NCBI GenBank assembly: GCA_025153775.1
Contig: JAOALC010000002.1
Coordinates: forward strand, 558,001-622,000
Source: SAR92 clade bacterium H231
Lineage (GTDB): Bacteria; Pseudomonadota; Gammaproteobacteria; Pseudomonadales; Porticoccaceae
Direction: 5' to 3'
DNA: 64,000 nucleotides
In this document: piece by piece, positions 10,264 to 18,347 of the stretch
Layout of the letters: each line of letters starts with the position of its first letter
Numbering within the stretch: the first letter of the stretch is position 1
Translations under genes and position numbers: made by a program
The notes under the pieces: model-generated
Seen by the model: the letters and a program-made list of their open reading frames with translations, nothing else
The model's database searches: none
What the model was told of the DNA's origin: nothing

Positions 10264-12127
10264 ATTCCACGTCCCGAGCAAAGCCTGGAATACTGAGGCC
10301 CTGGTCAGAAATTTCTAGTTGCGCCTCATCGATCAGTGCTTCTCCAAACCGATAGATCACATTTAGCTGTCCAGCATCAGCGCGCTGTGCATATTCCTCG
10401 GCCGCGGCACGGGTTGTTTCCCGCTTAGCCCTGTAGTTTTCAAACTGCTCGCCATAGCGGCTAGCCAACATGGCTTCAACCTTACTGGGCGCCAATACAA
10501 CAGCGGTGGCATTATTGCCCCCAAAGCCTTTGGAATTAATAAAGGCCACCTGCATTTTACGGTGGCTGGTATCCATATCAGTCAGGGAAAATCGCGCCCG
10601 CTCCTGATGAACATCTGGAGCGATTTCAGTAATGGTTTTGATACCTGGAATAATGTCATATTTAAAGGTACCCAGTGCCGACACCAGCTGATCGCCGCTG
10701 GCCGTAGACAGAGAATGGCCCACAAAAGCCTTGGCCGCTGTGACTGGCCAATCGTAAATATCAAAAGCCTTGGCTACGCGATCAATTAGCTCTGACTCTG
10801 TAGTGCGATTAGCCGGGGTACTCGAGCCATGGGCATGGACAAAACTATGCTTCTGAACTGTTTCCCGGCCCACTATGGTCACAGCAGCAGATACCGCTTT
10901 AGCAAACGAAATATAGTTGCCTACACCAGGTGCGGAAATAGATTTTTTTACCCCATCAGCATTAATAAATACCTCGGGTACTGCACCGTGGATATCTGCT
11001 CCCAGCTCAATCGCTAGGGCATCATCCATGAGCACCAGATACTGAGTCGCCTCAGATAGCGTAAAACCGCAGTTGTGGCCAAAGGGGCGGCTGGCACGGC
11101 GCCAATCTGGAGTGTCAGACCCATCTAGCTTACATAGGTTTTCATCGCTTCCCAGCGCACTCATATTGGAAAAGCCTTCAGAAATCTCCGGCAGCACTGC
11201 GGCCTCCGCATTGCCTAAGATGGCAACACGGCGGCGACCACTGCGAATATCTCTAACCGCTGCCTGAAGAACATACAAGAAAGTAGCACAGGCACCTGTA
11301 ATGGCTTCAGTATGGCCAACGCTGCCTAATACATAAGCATTAACAAAGTCTGCGGGCATAGAGTTCAGACCCAGAGGTACCTGTTTAGCCGTGGTGCGCA
11401 CCCCTCTTAAGCGGCCCTGCAAAAGCCCGCCAAAGCCCTCCTCGGACATCTGGCCCAGGGCACTGGAGGAGTAAACCCCTACCTCATCTGGCCTAACCTG
11501 CTCAGCCACCTTAGCCCAGTCTATGCCCATAGAGTGGATAGCATCACTGCTGCCCAGCAAGGTCATTTGTAGGGTGCGTGGGTGGAAGCGACTGTTGTAG
11601 TGGTCCTGGGGCTTAAACCCAGTGGGCAGCTGACCAGCAGCCTTTGCGGCTAGCTCATAATGGGACTCAATCAGATAGTCACTGACCGCAGAAGCGGTAA
11701 CTTCTACATTGCCATCTTCGAGATCGCAAATCTGCCAGTCATCTGGGCACTGTCTTGGCAAGTCGCGCTTGAGCATGGTGAAAATAATCTGCTCGCCATC
11801 TGCATGGTCAAAGGTAATCTTTTTATTGCCGGGCACCGCAGCCGGGTCAAAGCTTTCAATCTTGCGTACCAATGTGCCATCCAAAACCCGATCTCTAAAC
11901 TGCGTCTCGACCTGCTCAGCCGTTAAGCTGGTGCCGGAGTTGTCGCTGTAATCCTCAGCCTGCTGGCTGACACAGCCCATTAAACAGGCGAGCCCAACAA
12001 TAGTCTTACGCTGCTCTGCTGGAGACAGTGACTCCAGTACCATCCGACGAAAAGCCTGGTGAGAAGAACTGCGGCCCGCGGCATTGTAACCACCAAAACC
12101 AACGATAACTGGCAATGATTGACTCAT
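10229..12127 (-). CDS. fabY: Beta-ketoacyl-ACP synthase of FabY type (fatty-acid initiation)
   Basis: Condensing enzyme that in Pseudomonas aeruginosa (PA5174) joins acetyl-CoA to malonyl-ACP and replaces FabH. The 632-residue length matches that family and is far longer than FabB/FabF (about 410). The thiolase-fold triad is present: Cys280 in ITGACATF, His433 in HAHGSSTPANRTTE and His471 in VGHSLSTASGDQ, followed by the glycine-rich NSKGFGGNNAT. The first ~180 residues are the family-specific extension. It is transcribed divergently from an AraC/GlxA-type regulator, which may control it. Family assignment is from memory of length and motifs. Confidence 0.82.
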   Translation of the reverse strand: MSQSLPVIVGFGGYNAAGRSSSHQAFRRMVLESLSPAEQRKTIVGLACLMGCVSQQAEDYSDNSGTSLTAEQVETQFRDRVLDGTLVRKIESFDPAAVPGNKKITFDHADGEQIIFTMLKRDLPRQCPDDWQICDLEDGNVEVTASAVSDYLIESHYELAAKAAGQLPTGFKPQDHYNSRFHPRTLQMTLLGSSDAIHSMGIDWAKVAEQVRPDEVGVYSSSALGQMSEEGFGGLLQGRLRGVRTTAKQVPLGLNSMPADFVNAYVLGSVGHTEAITGACATFLYVLQAAVRDIRSGRRRVAILGNAEAAVLPEISEGFSNMSALGSDENLCKLDGSDTPDWRRASRPFGHNCGFTLSEATQYLVLMDDALAIELGADIHGAVPEVFINADGVKKSISAPGVGNYISFAKAVSAAVTIVGRETVQKHSFVHAHGSSTPANRTTESELIDRVAKAFDIYDWPVTAAKAFVGHSLSTASGDQLVSALGTFKYDIIPGIKTITEIAPDVHQERARFSLTDMDTSHRKMQVAFINSKGFGGNNATAVVLAPSKVEAMLASRYGEQFENYRAKRETTRAAAEEYAQRADAGQLNVIYRFGEALIDEAQLEISDQGLSIPGFARDVEFNQQNPYADMQ

Positions 12128-12144
12128 CTGGTATCCCTAAAATT

Positions 12145-12160
12145 AACCTTTATTAAGGTT
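12145..12160. promoter_or_regulatory. Inverted repeat in the fabY / AraC-regulator intergenic region
   Basis: A perfect AACCTT-TATT-AAGGTT repeat, 18 bases before the fabY ATG in the 119 bases between fabY and the divergent regulator. Its place suggests an operator or the fabY leader; it is too short and AT-rich to be a convincing terminator. It is a candidate site only. Confidence 0.3.
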
Positions 12161-12246
12161 TAAGTGTAGGGGCATTGCGAGCCGATTAATTACGTTTTTC
12201 AGCCAATTACATTAATTATATGGCCATTTATGGTATATTTTGGTCT

Positions 12247-13230
12247 ATGGCATTCAACCTAACACTGCTGCTCTGTGACAACATGCTGGTATCCAGCAGC
12301 ACCTTGGCTGCTGAGCTATTTAATTTTGCCCAGGCCATGGCTCGAGCTAGCAAGCATCCGGTACGGGATGTGGTAATCCGGCGAGTAACCCCAGATGGCT
12401 CGCCAGTGCTTACCTCCGCCGGCTTTGAGTTACAGCCAACCCATAGTTTAGAAGATAGCTTCACCAGCGACCTGATTCATATACCTGCACTATGGCGTAA
12501 TCCCAGGCCAGCGGTGAGTCAGTACCAGGCTTATATCCCCTGGTTACAGCGGCAACACCAAAACAATATCAATATGACAGCAGTGGGCACAGGCGTCTGT
12601 TTTCTTGCCGAGGCCGGCCTGCTCGACGACAAGCCCGCCACCACCCACTGGCACTATTTTGATCAACTGCAGCGACAATACCCAAAGGTTCAGCTGGAGC
12701 GGCAGCACTTTACTACCCAGGCCGGCAATATCTACTGCGCCGCCAGCGTCAATGCCATGGCCGAACTAATTGTCTATCAGGTAGAGCGCATTTTTGGCCG
12801 GGTGATTGCGCGACAGGCCCAGCGTAATTTTTTCCATGAGATTCGCAATATCTCCGAACCCATCGGAATGACCGATCATCACCAGCATAAGCATGCAGAC
12901 GAAGCCATTGCCCAGGCCCAGATTTGGATACAAGACAACCTAGGTAAGCCTCTTTCAGTTGCAGATATAGCCAAGCAGTTTGGCATGAAACAGCGCACCT
13001 TCCACCGTCGCTTTAGTCAGGCAGTAGGCACCAGGCCCAGTGACTATCTAACAGAAGTGCGGATGACCTTTGCCTGTGATCTACTGAAAAACACGGACTT
13101 ATCTATATTGGAAGTCGCCAATTACAGCGGCTACAAAGAGGCGAGCTGGTTTTCCAACAGATTTAAGCAATGGTCGGGCAATAGCCCCAAGGCCTATAGG
13201 GATACGGTGCGGGGGAAGTTGTTTGGTTAG
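12247..13230 (+). CDS. AraC/GlxA-type transcriptional regulator with DJ-1/PfpI-like sensor domain
   Basis: Residues about 1-190 form a class I glutamine-amidotransferase-like (DJ-1/PfpI) domain, with the nucleophile-elbow region GTGVCFLAEAGLLDDKPATTHW. Residues about 215-325 form the AraC double helix-turn-helix (SVADIAKQFGMKQRTFHRRF and LEVANYSGYKEASWFSNRF). This is the GlxA-like architecture; the N-terminal domain usually senses ligands and is not enzymatic. The ATG at 12247 is preferred because the sequence after it matches the family's N-terminal strand; 12220 is the longest option. It is divergent from fabY, suggesting a role in fatty-acid synthesis control (inference). Confidence 0.75.
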   Translation: MAFNLTLLLCDNMLVSSSTLAAELFNFAQAMARASKHPVRDVVIRRVTPDGSPVLTSAGFELQPTHSLEDSFTSDLIHIPALWRNPRPAVSQYQAYIPWLQRQHQNNINMTAVGTGVCFLAEAGLLDDKPATTHWHYFDQLQRQYPKVQLERQHFTTQAGNIYCAASVNAMAELIVYQVERIFGRVIARQAQRNFFHEIRNISEPIGMTDHHQHKHADEAIAQAQIWIQDNLGKPLSVADIAKQFGMKQRTFHRRFSQAVGTRPSDYLTEVRMTFACDLLKNTDLSILEVANYSGYKEASWFSNRFKQWSGNSPKAYRDTVRGKLFG

Positions 13231-13244
13231 AAGGCTGTTTGTCC

Positions 13245-13279
13245 CTGTCATCCTGAGGAGCGGAGCGATGAAGGATATC
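13245..13279 (+). repeat. Dispersed intergenic repeat
   Basis: The segment beginning CTGTCATCCTGAGGAG and continuing through GGAGCGATGAAGGAT resembles, on the opposite strand, the repeat at 7716-7746. It lies between the convergent AraC-type and DUF4105 genes. Similar CTGTCATCCTGAG-type sequences are common intergenic repeats in many bacterial genomes. No function is claimed. Confidence 0.4.
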
Positions 13280-13324
13280 CGTACTGATTTCTTGGGATTT
13301 TAAGACCAAGGCGATTGCTCTAGA

Positions 13325-15253
13325 TCACCAGTAGTAGCCAATTGAGAGAGAATACTCCTGTGTTTTATTGCTCTCAAAGAGTAGCCTAACATCCATATTT
13401 TTCTTTAGGCTCCGTCTGAATTCAAAGGAGTAAACTGCCTCATCACCCTGATTACTGTCTAAGTGATGCCTATTTTCAAATTCTAGCCTGAAGTTGCTGT
13501 TATCCGTTAGCCTGGCATTTACAAAAATAGAAGATTTCGCGTAAAGGGCTCCGTAACCATTTTTGTTATCTTGAATTGCACCGCCAACATTAGCTCCCAC
13601 TACGACAGAGGGCCATATATATTTAGCTCGCCCCACATCACCTTGGAATCTCGCAATTAAACAACTATCACACAACAGATTTTGCTGTTCCAACCCCAGC
13701 CGCAATCTCCATGTTTGCCCGTGGTCTCCTGGCAACCCTGTTCTAGCACCATTAATACTGAGAACACTCACAATATCTAATTTGCGCAACAATAACCCGT
13801 TGTCTAAATAGTTTAATTTGAGCTCCCCCATTCTCAGCTCAGAGTTGACAACATGCCCACTGCCTCCATCCAAAACGTCGTAGTAAGATGGCCGGATAGT
13901 AATGCCCACCCCTTCATTTACTGCCTGATTACTAATACCACTCAATTGAAAATAACTTGGTGGTCTGCCCTGATGAGGAGATTTACCAGCATTAATCGAG
14001 GAGAATGTGTTGCCCGCAGGTAGATTAAAGCGCTCTGAGAGCACCCTGTTGTAATCAGACTTGATTTCTTCTGACGTATTTTCAATGGCGCCAGATATCT
14101 GATAATAGTCCGCCAATGTTTCGAGCACCGCCTGTTTAGAGGTTACCCCAAGTTGGTTGTATTGATGGGCGTGCAAAACTCCAATGTCAATCGCCGCTTC
14201 TTTCAAAACTATTTTTTCTACATCATCTAATTGCTCGTATTTATTATAAAATCGAGCCTGCCGGGAAGGGTGATATTTGATCGCTTTAATTGCGGGCTTT
14301 CCGTTTATATTGGCTTCACCGATCTTAGTTACTATTGTTTGCGGATATACATACGGATGTCTGCGGGGGATAATATCCAACCCATCAACCAATTCTAGAA
14401 TCTCCGCCACCCGGTAAGCACAATTCTTACGGAAAAAATAATACCGATATTTTTTACCCAATAGCTCCCACAGATGTCCCATAATAAGATCGACCTGTGA
14501 TTGAGATAGAGATAACTCATATTCCCAAAGATCGCGTAATTCAAGTTCACCATAGTTATGGTTATGGAAATAATACTGAATGTGGCTAAACCCAGCGTCG
14601 TAGCCACCAGTGACACCTTTGAAAATATAAGTAACCGGATCTTCGTTGGTTGGAACAATCGCACCATAATTAATGGTCACATCAAGTAACGGTGATCGAT
14701 CGGCATTAGCGGAATTAAACTTGAGCAGTGTGTGCCCATAAAACGAGGCTGGGTTGCTTAGATAACCCGTTGCATATAGCAGACTAATGGAGTCTACGGC
14801 CTGGCCTTTAGTCCACTCAGTGAACGCCGCACAGGGTACCGCAGGGAAAATATGCCCCTGCAACTTCAATTGTGATATCAACCATATGTATCTTCCTTTA
14901 AACAGGCATTGACCATGTAAGTCAGGGTTGTCACCAACAGGTTGAAAAAACGCCGCTATTGTCGCATTGAGTTCACTGGCTGGGTTAGTCTTGCCATCTT
15001 CTGCAAAGAAAAATGATGAGACCAGTATTGCACTATTCCAGCCTGATTCCTTTGTATTATCGGGTTCATAATGCCCAAGACGTAACCAAGTTGTACTGCT
15101 GGCTAGGTTTTTCTTGTGAACCTGTTCAAGCACTCGCTGAAGTGACAAGCTAGGTATATCTGCGGCAGACATAGCTGAAGCACACAATAAGGCAACTAGA
15201 CAGGTAAAGAGTAAGACGGGTTTGATGACAAATATCCTTATTTTAAAGTCCAC
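13325..15253 (-). CDS. DUF4105 (Lnb N-terminal domain-like) exported protein
   Basis: About 640 residues with a signal peptide (hydrophobic core VLLFTCLVALLCASA, likely cleavage after SAMSA). The central region has the DUF4105 signature YATGYLSNPASFYGHTLLKF, then RDLWEYEL and the Cys-containing RKNCAYRVAEIL. The last ~200 residues look like beta strands with aromatic ends, which suggests an outer-membrane anchored C-terminus (inference). The start is uncertain: the longest frame begins with a TTG at 15271 inside a terminator-like hairpin, so the GTG at 15253 is used; an AAGGA motif further down has no standard start codon after it. DUF3015 lies just upstream, and the two families may work together. 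Function unknown. Confidence 0.7.
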   Translation of the reverse strand: MDFKIRIFVIKPVLLFTCLVALLCASAMSAADIPSLSLQRVLEQVHKKNLASSTTWLRLGHYEPDNTKESGWNSAILVSSFFFAEDGKTNPASELNATIAAFFQPVGDNPDLHGQCLFKGRYIWLISQLKLQGHIFPAVPCAAFTEWTKGQAVDSISLLYATGYLSNPASFYGHTLLKFNSANADRSPLLDVTINYGAIVPTNEDPVTYIFKGVTGGYDAGFSHIQYYFHNHNYGELELRDLWEYELSLSQSQVDLIMGHLWELLGKKYRYYFFRKNCAYRVAEILELVDGLDIIPRRHPYVYPQTIVTKIGEANINGKPAIKAIKYHPSRQARFYNKYEQLDDVEKIVLKEAAIDIGVLHAHQYNQLGVTSKQAVLETLADYYQISGAIENTSEEIKSDYNRVLSERFNLPAGNTFSSINAGKSPHQGRPPSYFQLSGISNQAVNEGVGITIRPSYYDVLDGGSGHVVNSELRMGELKLNYLDNGLLLRKLDIVSVLSINGARTGLPGDHGQTWRLRLGLEQQNLLCDSCLIARFQGDVGRAKYIWPSVVVGANVGGAIQDNKNGYGALYAKSSIFVNARLTDNSNFRLEFENRHHLDSNQGDEAVYSFEFRRSLKKNMDVRLLFESNKTQEYSLSIGYYW

Positions 15254-15256
15254 CAA

Positions 15257-15295
15257 AAAAATCACCGCCAACGCGCATGCTGGCAGTGATTTTTT
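15257..15295 (-). terminator. Terminator-like hairpin between DUF3015 and DUF4105 genes
   Basis: Arms AAAAATCAC-c-GCCA (15257-15270) and TGGC-a-GTGATTTTT (15281-15294) pair around a ten-base loop. On the minus strand the hairpin ends in a T-run. It stands directly after the DUF3015 stop and before DUF4105, so it could end most transcripts or lower DUF4105 expression. Confidence 0.65.
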
Positions 15296-15313
15296 AGGGG
15301 TTTGTACTAGATT

Positions 15314-15835
15314 TTAAGCAGAGCAGCTGTCTGCGTATTCAGTCTCAATAGTGTTGTTGATTATGTCGTAGTAGTCAGCTGATTTTTCCAACTGGGCTTT
15401 AGAACCGTAACCCTCAGTGCTGATTTTAACTCCTATTTCTGTACGAACGGACTCAATGATTGAAACATGCTGGTCTGCAGAACATCCCAAAATTTGAAGC
15501 ATGGCTGACAGGTGCTCACCCTGGCCGGCTGCCGTTTCTTCGATAACATTGGGATAGGTATCTTTAATAAACATAGCTGCCTGAACCTTAGCACCCTGAC
15601 AGGTCTCTGGGCTAGCGGTGGCAGATGTTAGTGCAGTAGTGCCAGCATCCCAGATAATATTAGAGGTAACAGCCGCCCAATGAGTATCAGGGAAAAGTGA
15701 CGCACCAACGCCACAATCTACAAATGGATTAGGGCCAGAACCTACTGGCTTATCACTCAGCTCGGCCATTACTGATGCTGAAAAAACTGCGGTTGATATA
15801 ATCGCTGCAGTAAAAACAGATTTTAAAACATTCAT
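15314..15835 (-). CDS. DUF3015 family exported protein
   Basis: 173 residues with a Sec signal peptide (cleavage likely after ASVMA near residue 24). The mature part shows the DUF3015 pattern PFVDCGVGASLFPDT, NIIWDAGTTALTSATASPETC and a third cysteine in ILGCSAD, then a helical C-terminus. AAAGGAC lies eight bases before the ATG. It is followed by a terminator-like hairpin and the DUF4105 gene. Periplasmic location is expected; function is unknown. Confidence 0.8.
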   Translation of the reverse strand: MNVLKSVFTAAIISTAVFSASVMAELSDKPVGSGPNPFVDCGVGASLFPDTHWAAVTSNIIWDAGTTALTSATASPETCQGAKVQAAMFIKDTYPNVIEETAAGQGEHLSAMLQILGCSADQHVSIIESVRTEIGVKISTEGYGSKAQLEKSADYYDIINNTIETEYADSCSA

Positions 15836-16319
15836 ATCATTTAGTCCTTTAAGGTTGTTGATTATGCCTCCTTAGGATAGACCATATTTCACAGAAATAG
15901 AGGGGAATTTTCCACAACATTTATCTGACTAAAGTTTCCCATCTTCATAAATAAATAAACTAAATCCACTGGGATTCACCGCATTGAGCGGGGTATTTGT
16001 AGTGCATCTGTAACGATACAGACTTTGTGTATTGTGAGAGTCTGTATCCACGGATTCGCCCATTCATATGAATCACCCCCACCTCATCGCGAGTAGATGA
16101 ACAGCTAGTGTTTTCATGGACACACCAATACGATCAAATGGGATAAATATCAGTCAAGTTAGACTCAAATCTTTTCCACTGATCCGATATACAGGGCTTT
16201 ATCTATCATTAACAATAATCAGGGAAGCTGGTGTAGTTGAGACAATAGCCTTTTAACTATATTTAATTCAGGTCTGGTCCTAAGTTTTTAAATTTTAAAG
16301 CCATTATTTGCCAGTCCTC
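15836..16319. other. Intergenic stretch holding a decayed RHS fragment
   Basis: Of these 484 bases, 15966-16090 are a recognisable RHS remnant (see separate entry) and the first ~60 hold the DUF3015 leader. From about 16100 to 16319 I see only AT-rich sequence with no open frame, hairpin or repeat I can support. Confidence 0.5.
15966..16090 (-). pseudogene. Decayed RHS core remnant (end of core, DPSG region)
   Basis: Base-by-base comparison with the intact RHS gene around 27613-27775 shows the same order: the DPSG codons, the NRYSY region (GATACAGACTTTGTGTATTG against GATTTAGACTTTGCGTGTTG) and the MNGRI/GIIHM region (GCCCATTCATATGAATCA). About 35 bases coding QADP..LGRF are deleted and frames are broken. 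It is the oldest-looking of the RHS traces and marks the distal limit of the island. Confidence 0.7.
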
Positions 16320-16595
16320 TTAACCCGCTGCCAATCTCCTAAATCTGATATCAGGACTCTTATCAATGGGCGAACTTGAGGGTTCGGTTGACATGGTAAT
16401 ACTCCAACCATTCTTTGCACCCCACATTAGCAAGGATGAGTCGTCAATTAATTTGTAATCAAAAGTATGTGGATGCGGTATATTTGACGGAAATATCTTA
16501 GCAACTTGAATATAGGGGATAACAACATCATCACCGCCATGCGCCATTAAGCTCGCCAATAACTCTATCTCGCCATCAATGTTTCGATTATCCAT
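16320..16595 (-). CDS. Hypothetical protein, 91 residues
   Basis: Not recognised. A small cytoplasmic-looking protein without signal or membrane segment, with the central segment IPYIQVAKIFPSNIPHPHTF. AGGAG lies ten bases before the ATG, which supports real translation. It lies between two RHS remnants and after an orphan lipoprotein, so it may be a leftover part of an eroded toxin-immunity cassette (inference). Confidence 0.45.
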   Translation of the reverse strand: MDNRNIDGEIELLASLMAHGGDDVVIPYIQVAKIFPSNIPHPHTFDYKLIDDSSLLMWGAKNGWSITMSTEPSSSPIDKSPDIRFRRLAAG

Positions 16596-16698
16596 ATTAA
16601 TCTTTAACTCCTAGGCAGCAATTCATGTTTCTAGCAAAAATTCTTTTGGTATTAACTTGCCCTTAAATTAATACGCCCTTCATTTGGGCGTGTAATTA

Positions 16699-17241
16699 TT
16701 ACAGTAACTTTTTAAAGTCCTGGTGTGTGACGACTTTATTTATAAGGTCCTGCACAGCCGGTGTTAGTGCATCCGCTGTAGCATTACAGGCTGTTATTGC
16801 ATCAAAGCCACTTTTAAATATATATTTATTGGAAACAGAGAAGCTTGCTCCGTTCGTCGATTTAATAGATAGGCCGATATCCCAATTGCCATTAGTTAAC
16901 CCGTCGATTGATGAAAAAGTAATATGGGTAATATCACCTGAAATCCTGTTACCCAACTCACTATATATACCCGCCATCTTGAATTCATCATTAAATGCCT
17001 TGGTAATAAACATTGGAATTGTTAGGCCATCGGCAGGCTCAATTGGCCCCATTAGACGACAACCAGCGCTGAAATTTACACTCTGGTTAATATCTGATAC
17101 CTGTATCTGAGCATCAGCATAATTTTTTAACGCTTGAATATTATCGACAGAAATAGAATATCGGGGAGGCTGCATGGTCGAGCAACCAGTAGATAGAACA
17201 ACAACTAATGACAGGACTACAACAGATAACCGTGCTTGCAT
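16699..17241 (-). CDS. Orphan lipoprotein, possible immunity protein of a lost RHS cassette
   Basis: 180 residues with a lipoprotein signal (LSVVVLSLVVVLSTGC, lipobox LSTGC). The mature part is not recognised; two further cysteines (AGCRLMG and ITACNAT) could pair. AAGGAGGTA precedes two consecutive ATG codons; the second (17241) has better spacing than the first (17244). In transcription order it follows an RHS remnant (17349-17640), just as lipoprotein genes follow each intact RHS tip in this island. An immunity role is therefore a reasonable but unproven guess. Confidence 0.6.
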   Translation of the reverse strand: MQARLSVVVLSLVVVLSTGCSTMQPPRYSISVDNIQALKNYADAQIQVSDINQSVNFSAGCRLMGPIEPADGLTIPMFITKAFNDEFKMAGIYSELGNRISGDITHITFSSIDGLTNGNWDIGLSIKSTNGASFSVSNKYIFKSGFDAITACNATADALTPAVQDLINKVVTHQDFKKLL

Positions 17242-17348
17242 CATTACCTCCTTATTGAAAGGGAAAAATTTATTACATTTACATTTAGACTATTTTGAAG
17301 ACATATGCCAGTGCGAAGGGGGAATACCTTGTAGATGATTAGGTATTA

Positions 17349-17640
17349 TCGGGGTCGCTCATGCGGGTTTTGCGGCCGAGCAGGTCGTAGACCATGGTGG
17401 TGTTACTGGCGGCGGCGCTCATGGTTTTGAGGTTACACTGACCGTCGTAGGCTTAGCTGGCACTGCCGTTTAGGTTGTCGGTAACGCTAACAATAAAACA
17501 TCTTACTTTCCACATCGGATTTGTGGATGATATTGCCGATGGCATCCATGCTGTTAATGGTGTGGTAGGTGCTGGCGGGTTGGCCATTGATCTGTTCAGC
17601 GCTGGTGACTTTGTACAGGTAGCCATGGCTGTTGTGGTGG
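17349..17640 (-). pseudogene. Scrambled RHS core remnant
   Basis: Two separated pieces of the RHS core joined together. Bases 17349-17490 match the main RHS around 29190-29335 (YD repeats, with frameshift and stop changes). Bases 17515-17640 match about 28378-28405 followed by 28686-28785. The joins delete several hundred bases. It is followed, without a break, by a copy of the cassette-junction repeat (17641-17699), which is cut by an IS256-type element. Confidence 0.75.
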
Positions 17641-17699
17641 TCAGGCAGGCTACCGCAAACCCCAGAGAATCGTCCTTGTAGTTGTTGGGCGGTATTTAC
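17641..17699 (-). repeat. Cassette-junction repeat, partial copy D
   Basis: 59 bases starting TCAGGCAGGCTACCGC and ending GGTATTTAC match the first 59 bases of the repeats at 22133 and 25991, with a few changes. The copy stops exactly where the IS256-type element begins. It abuts an RHS fragment, as the copy at 22133 does. Confidence 0.7.
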
Positions 17700-18310
17700 G
17701 AAACTGTAAAAAAATCTGTGTAACTGTCTATCATTAACCCCAAACAGGGAAGGATAGACAGATGAATCACGATGAAATAAAGAACCTGGCTCAAGCAGCT
17801 GCAAGGAATATTAAAACCGAAGCCGACCTCAATGAGTTTCGTCAGATGCTCATCAAAATTACCGTTGAGACGGCACTGAACGCTGAGCTGGATGACCATC
17901 TAGGTTACTCCAAACATGAGGCGTCAGACGCCTCTAATAGCCGTAATGGCACCACGCGGAAGACACTTCAAACAGATGATGGTCAGTTCGAGCTTGAGAC
18001 GCCACGGGATCGAGAAGGCACCTTCGAGCCCAAGCTGGTCAAAAAGCATCAGCGACGCTTCACCACCATGGACGATAAAATTCTCTTTCTCTACGGCCAA
18101 GGCATGACGACGCGTGAGATCGTCGAAACCTTTAAAGAAATGTATGGCGCAGAGATTTCGCCTACGTTGATCTCTAAGGTGACCAATGCTGTTATTGAGC
18201 AAGTCGTGGAGTGGCAGTCACGGCCCTTAGATGCGGTTTACCCCATCGTTTATCTCGACTGTATTGTGCTGAAAATCCGTCAAGATAATCGGGTGATTAA
18301 TAAGAATTAG
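17700..18310 (+). mobile_element. IS256-family insertion sequence, left part only
   Basis: The left boundary is placed at 17700, because the repeat copies at 22133 and 25991 continue past this point with different sequence. The terminal region is GAAACTGTAAAAAAATCTGTGTAACTGTC. Only the 5' half of the transposase gene remains; its right side is replaced by the RAYT element starting at about 18304. No right end or remaining transposase was found further along. Confidence 0.65.
17762..18310 (+). pseudogene. Truncated IS256-family transposase
   Basis: 178 family-like residues of about 400, then a short run-on to a stop. NAELDDHLGYSKHE, NSRNGTTRKTL, ETPRDREGTFEPKLV, KILFLYGQGMTTREI and YGAEISPTLISKVT are typical IS256 (Mutator-like) segments. 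The first catalytic aspartate is in YPIVYLDCIV; the second Asp and the Glu are lost. Family sequence ends at RVINK, where GAATTAG units of the neighbouring RAYT element begin, so insertion of that element or a deletion next to it broke the gene. It is not functional. Confidence 0.85.
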
Positions 18311-18347
18311 TAAGAATTAGAAGAATTAGGGTCAGACTCGAATTTAA

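Noticed and set aside
17487-17804. 105-residue minus-strand frame covering the IS256 left end and the RHS remnant
   Set aside because: It is a chance fusion of RHS fragment, junction repeat and IS end; it has no start site and no coherent domain.
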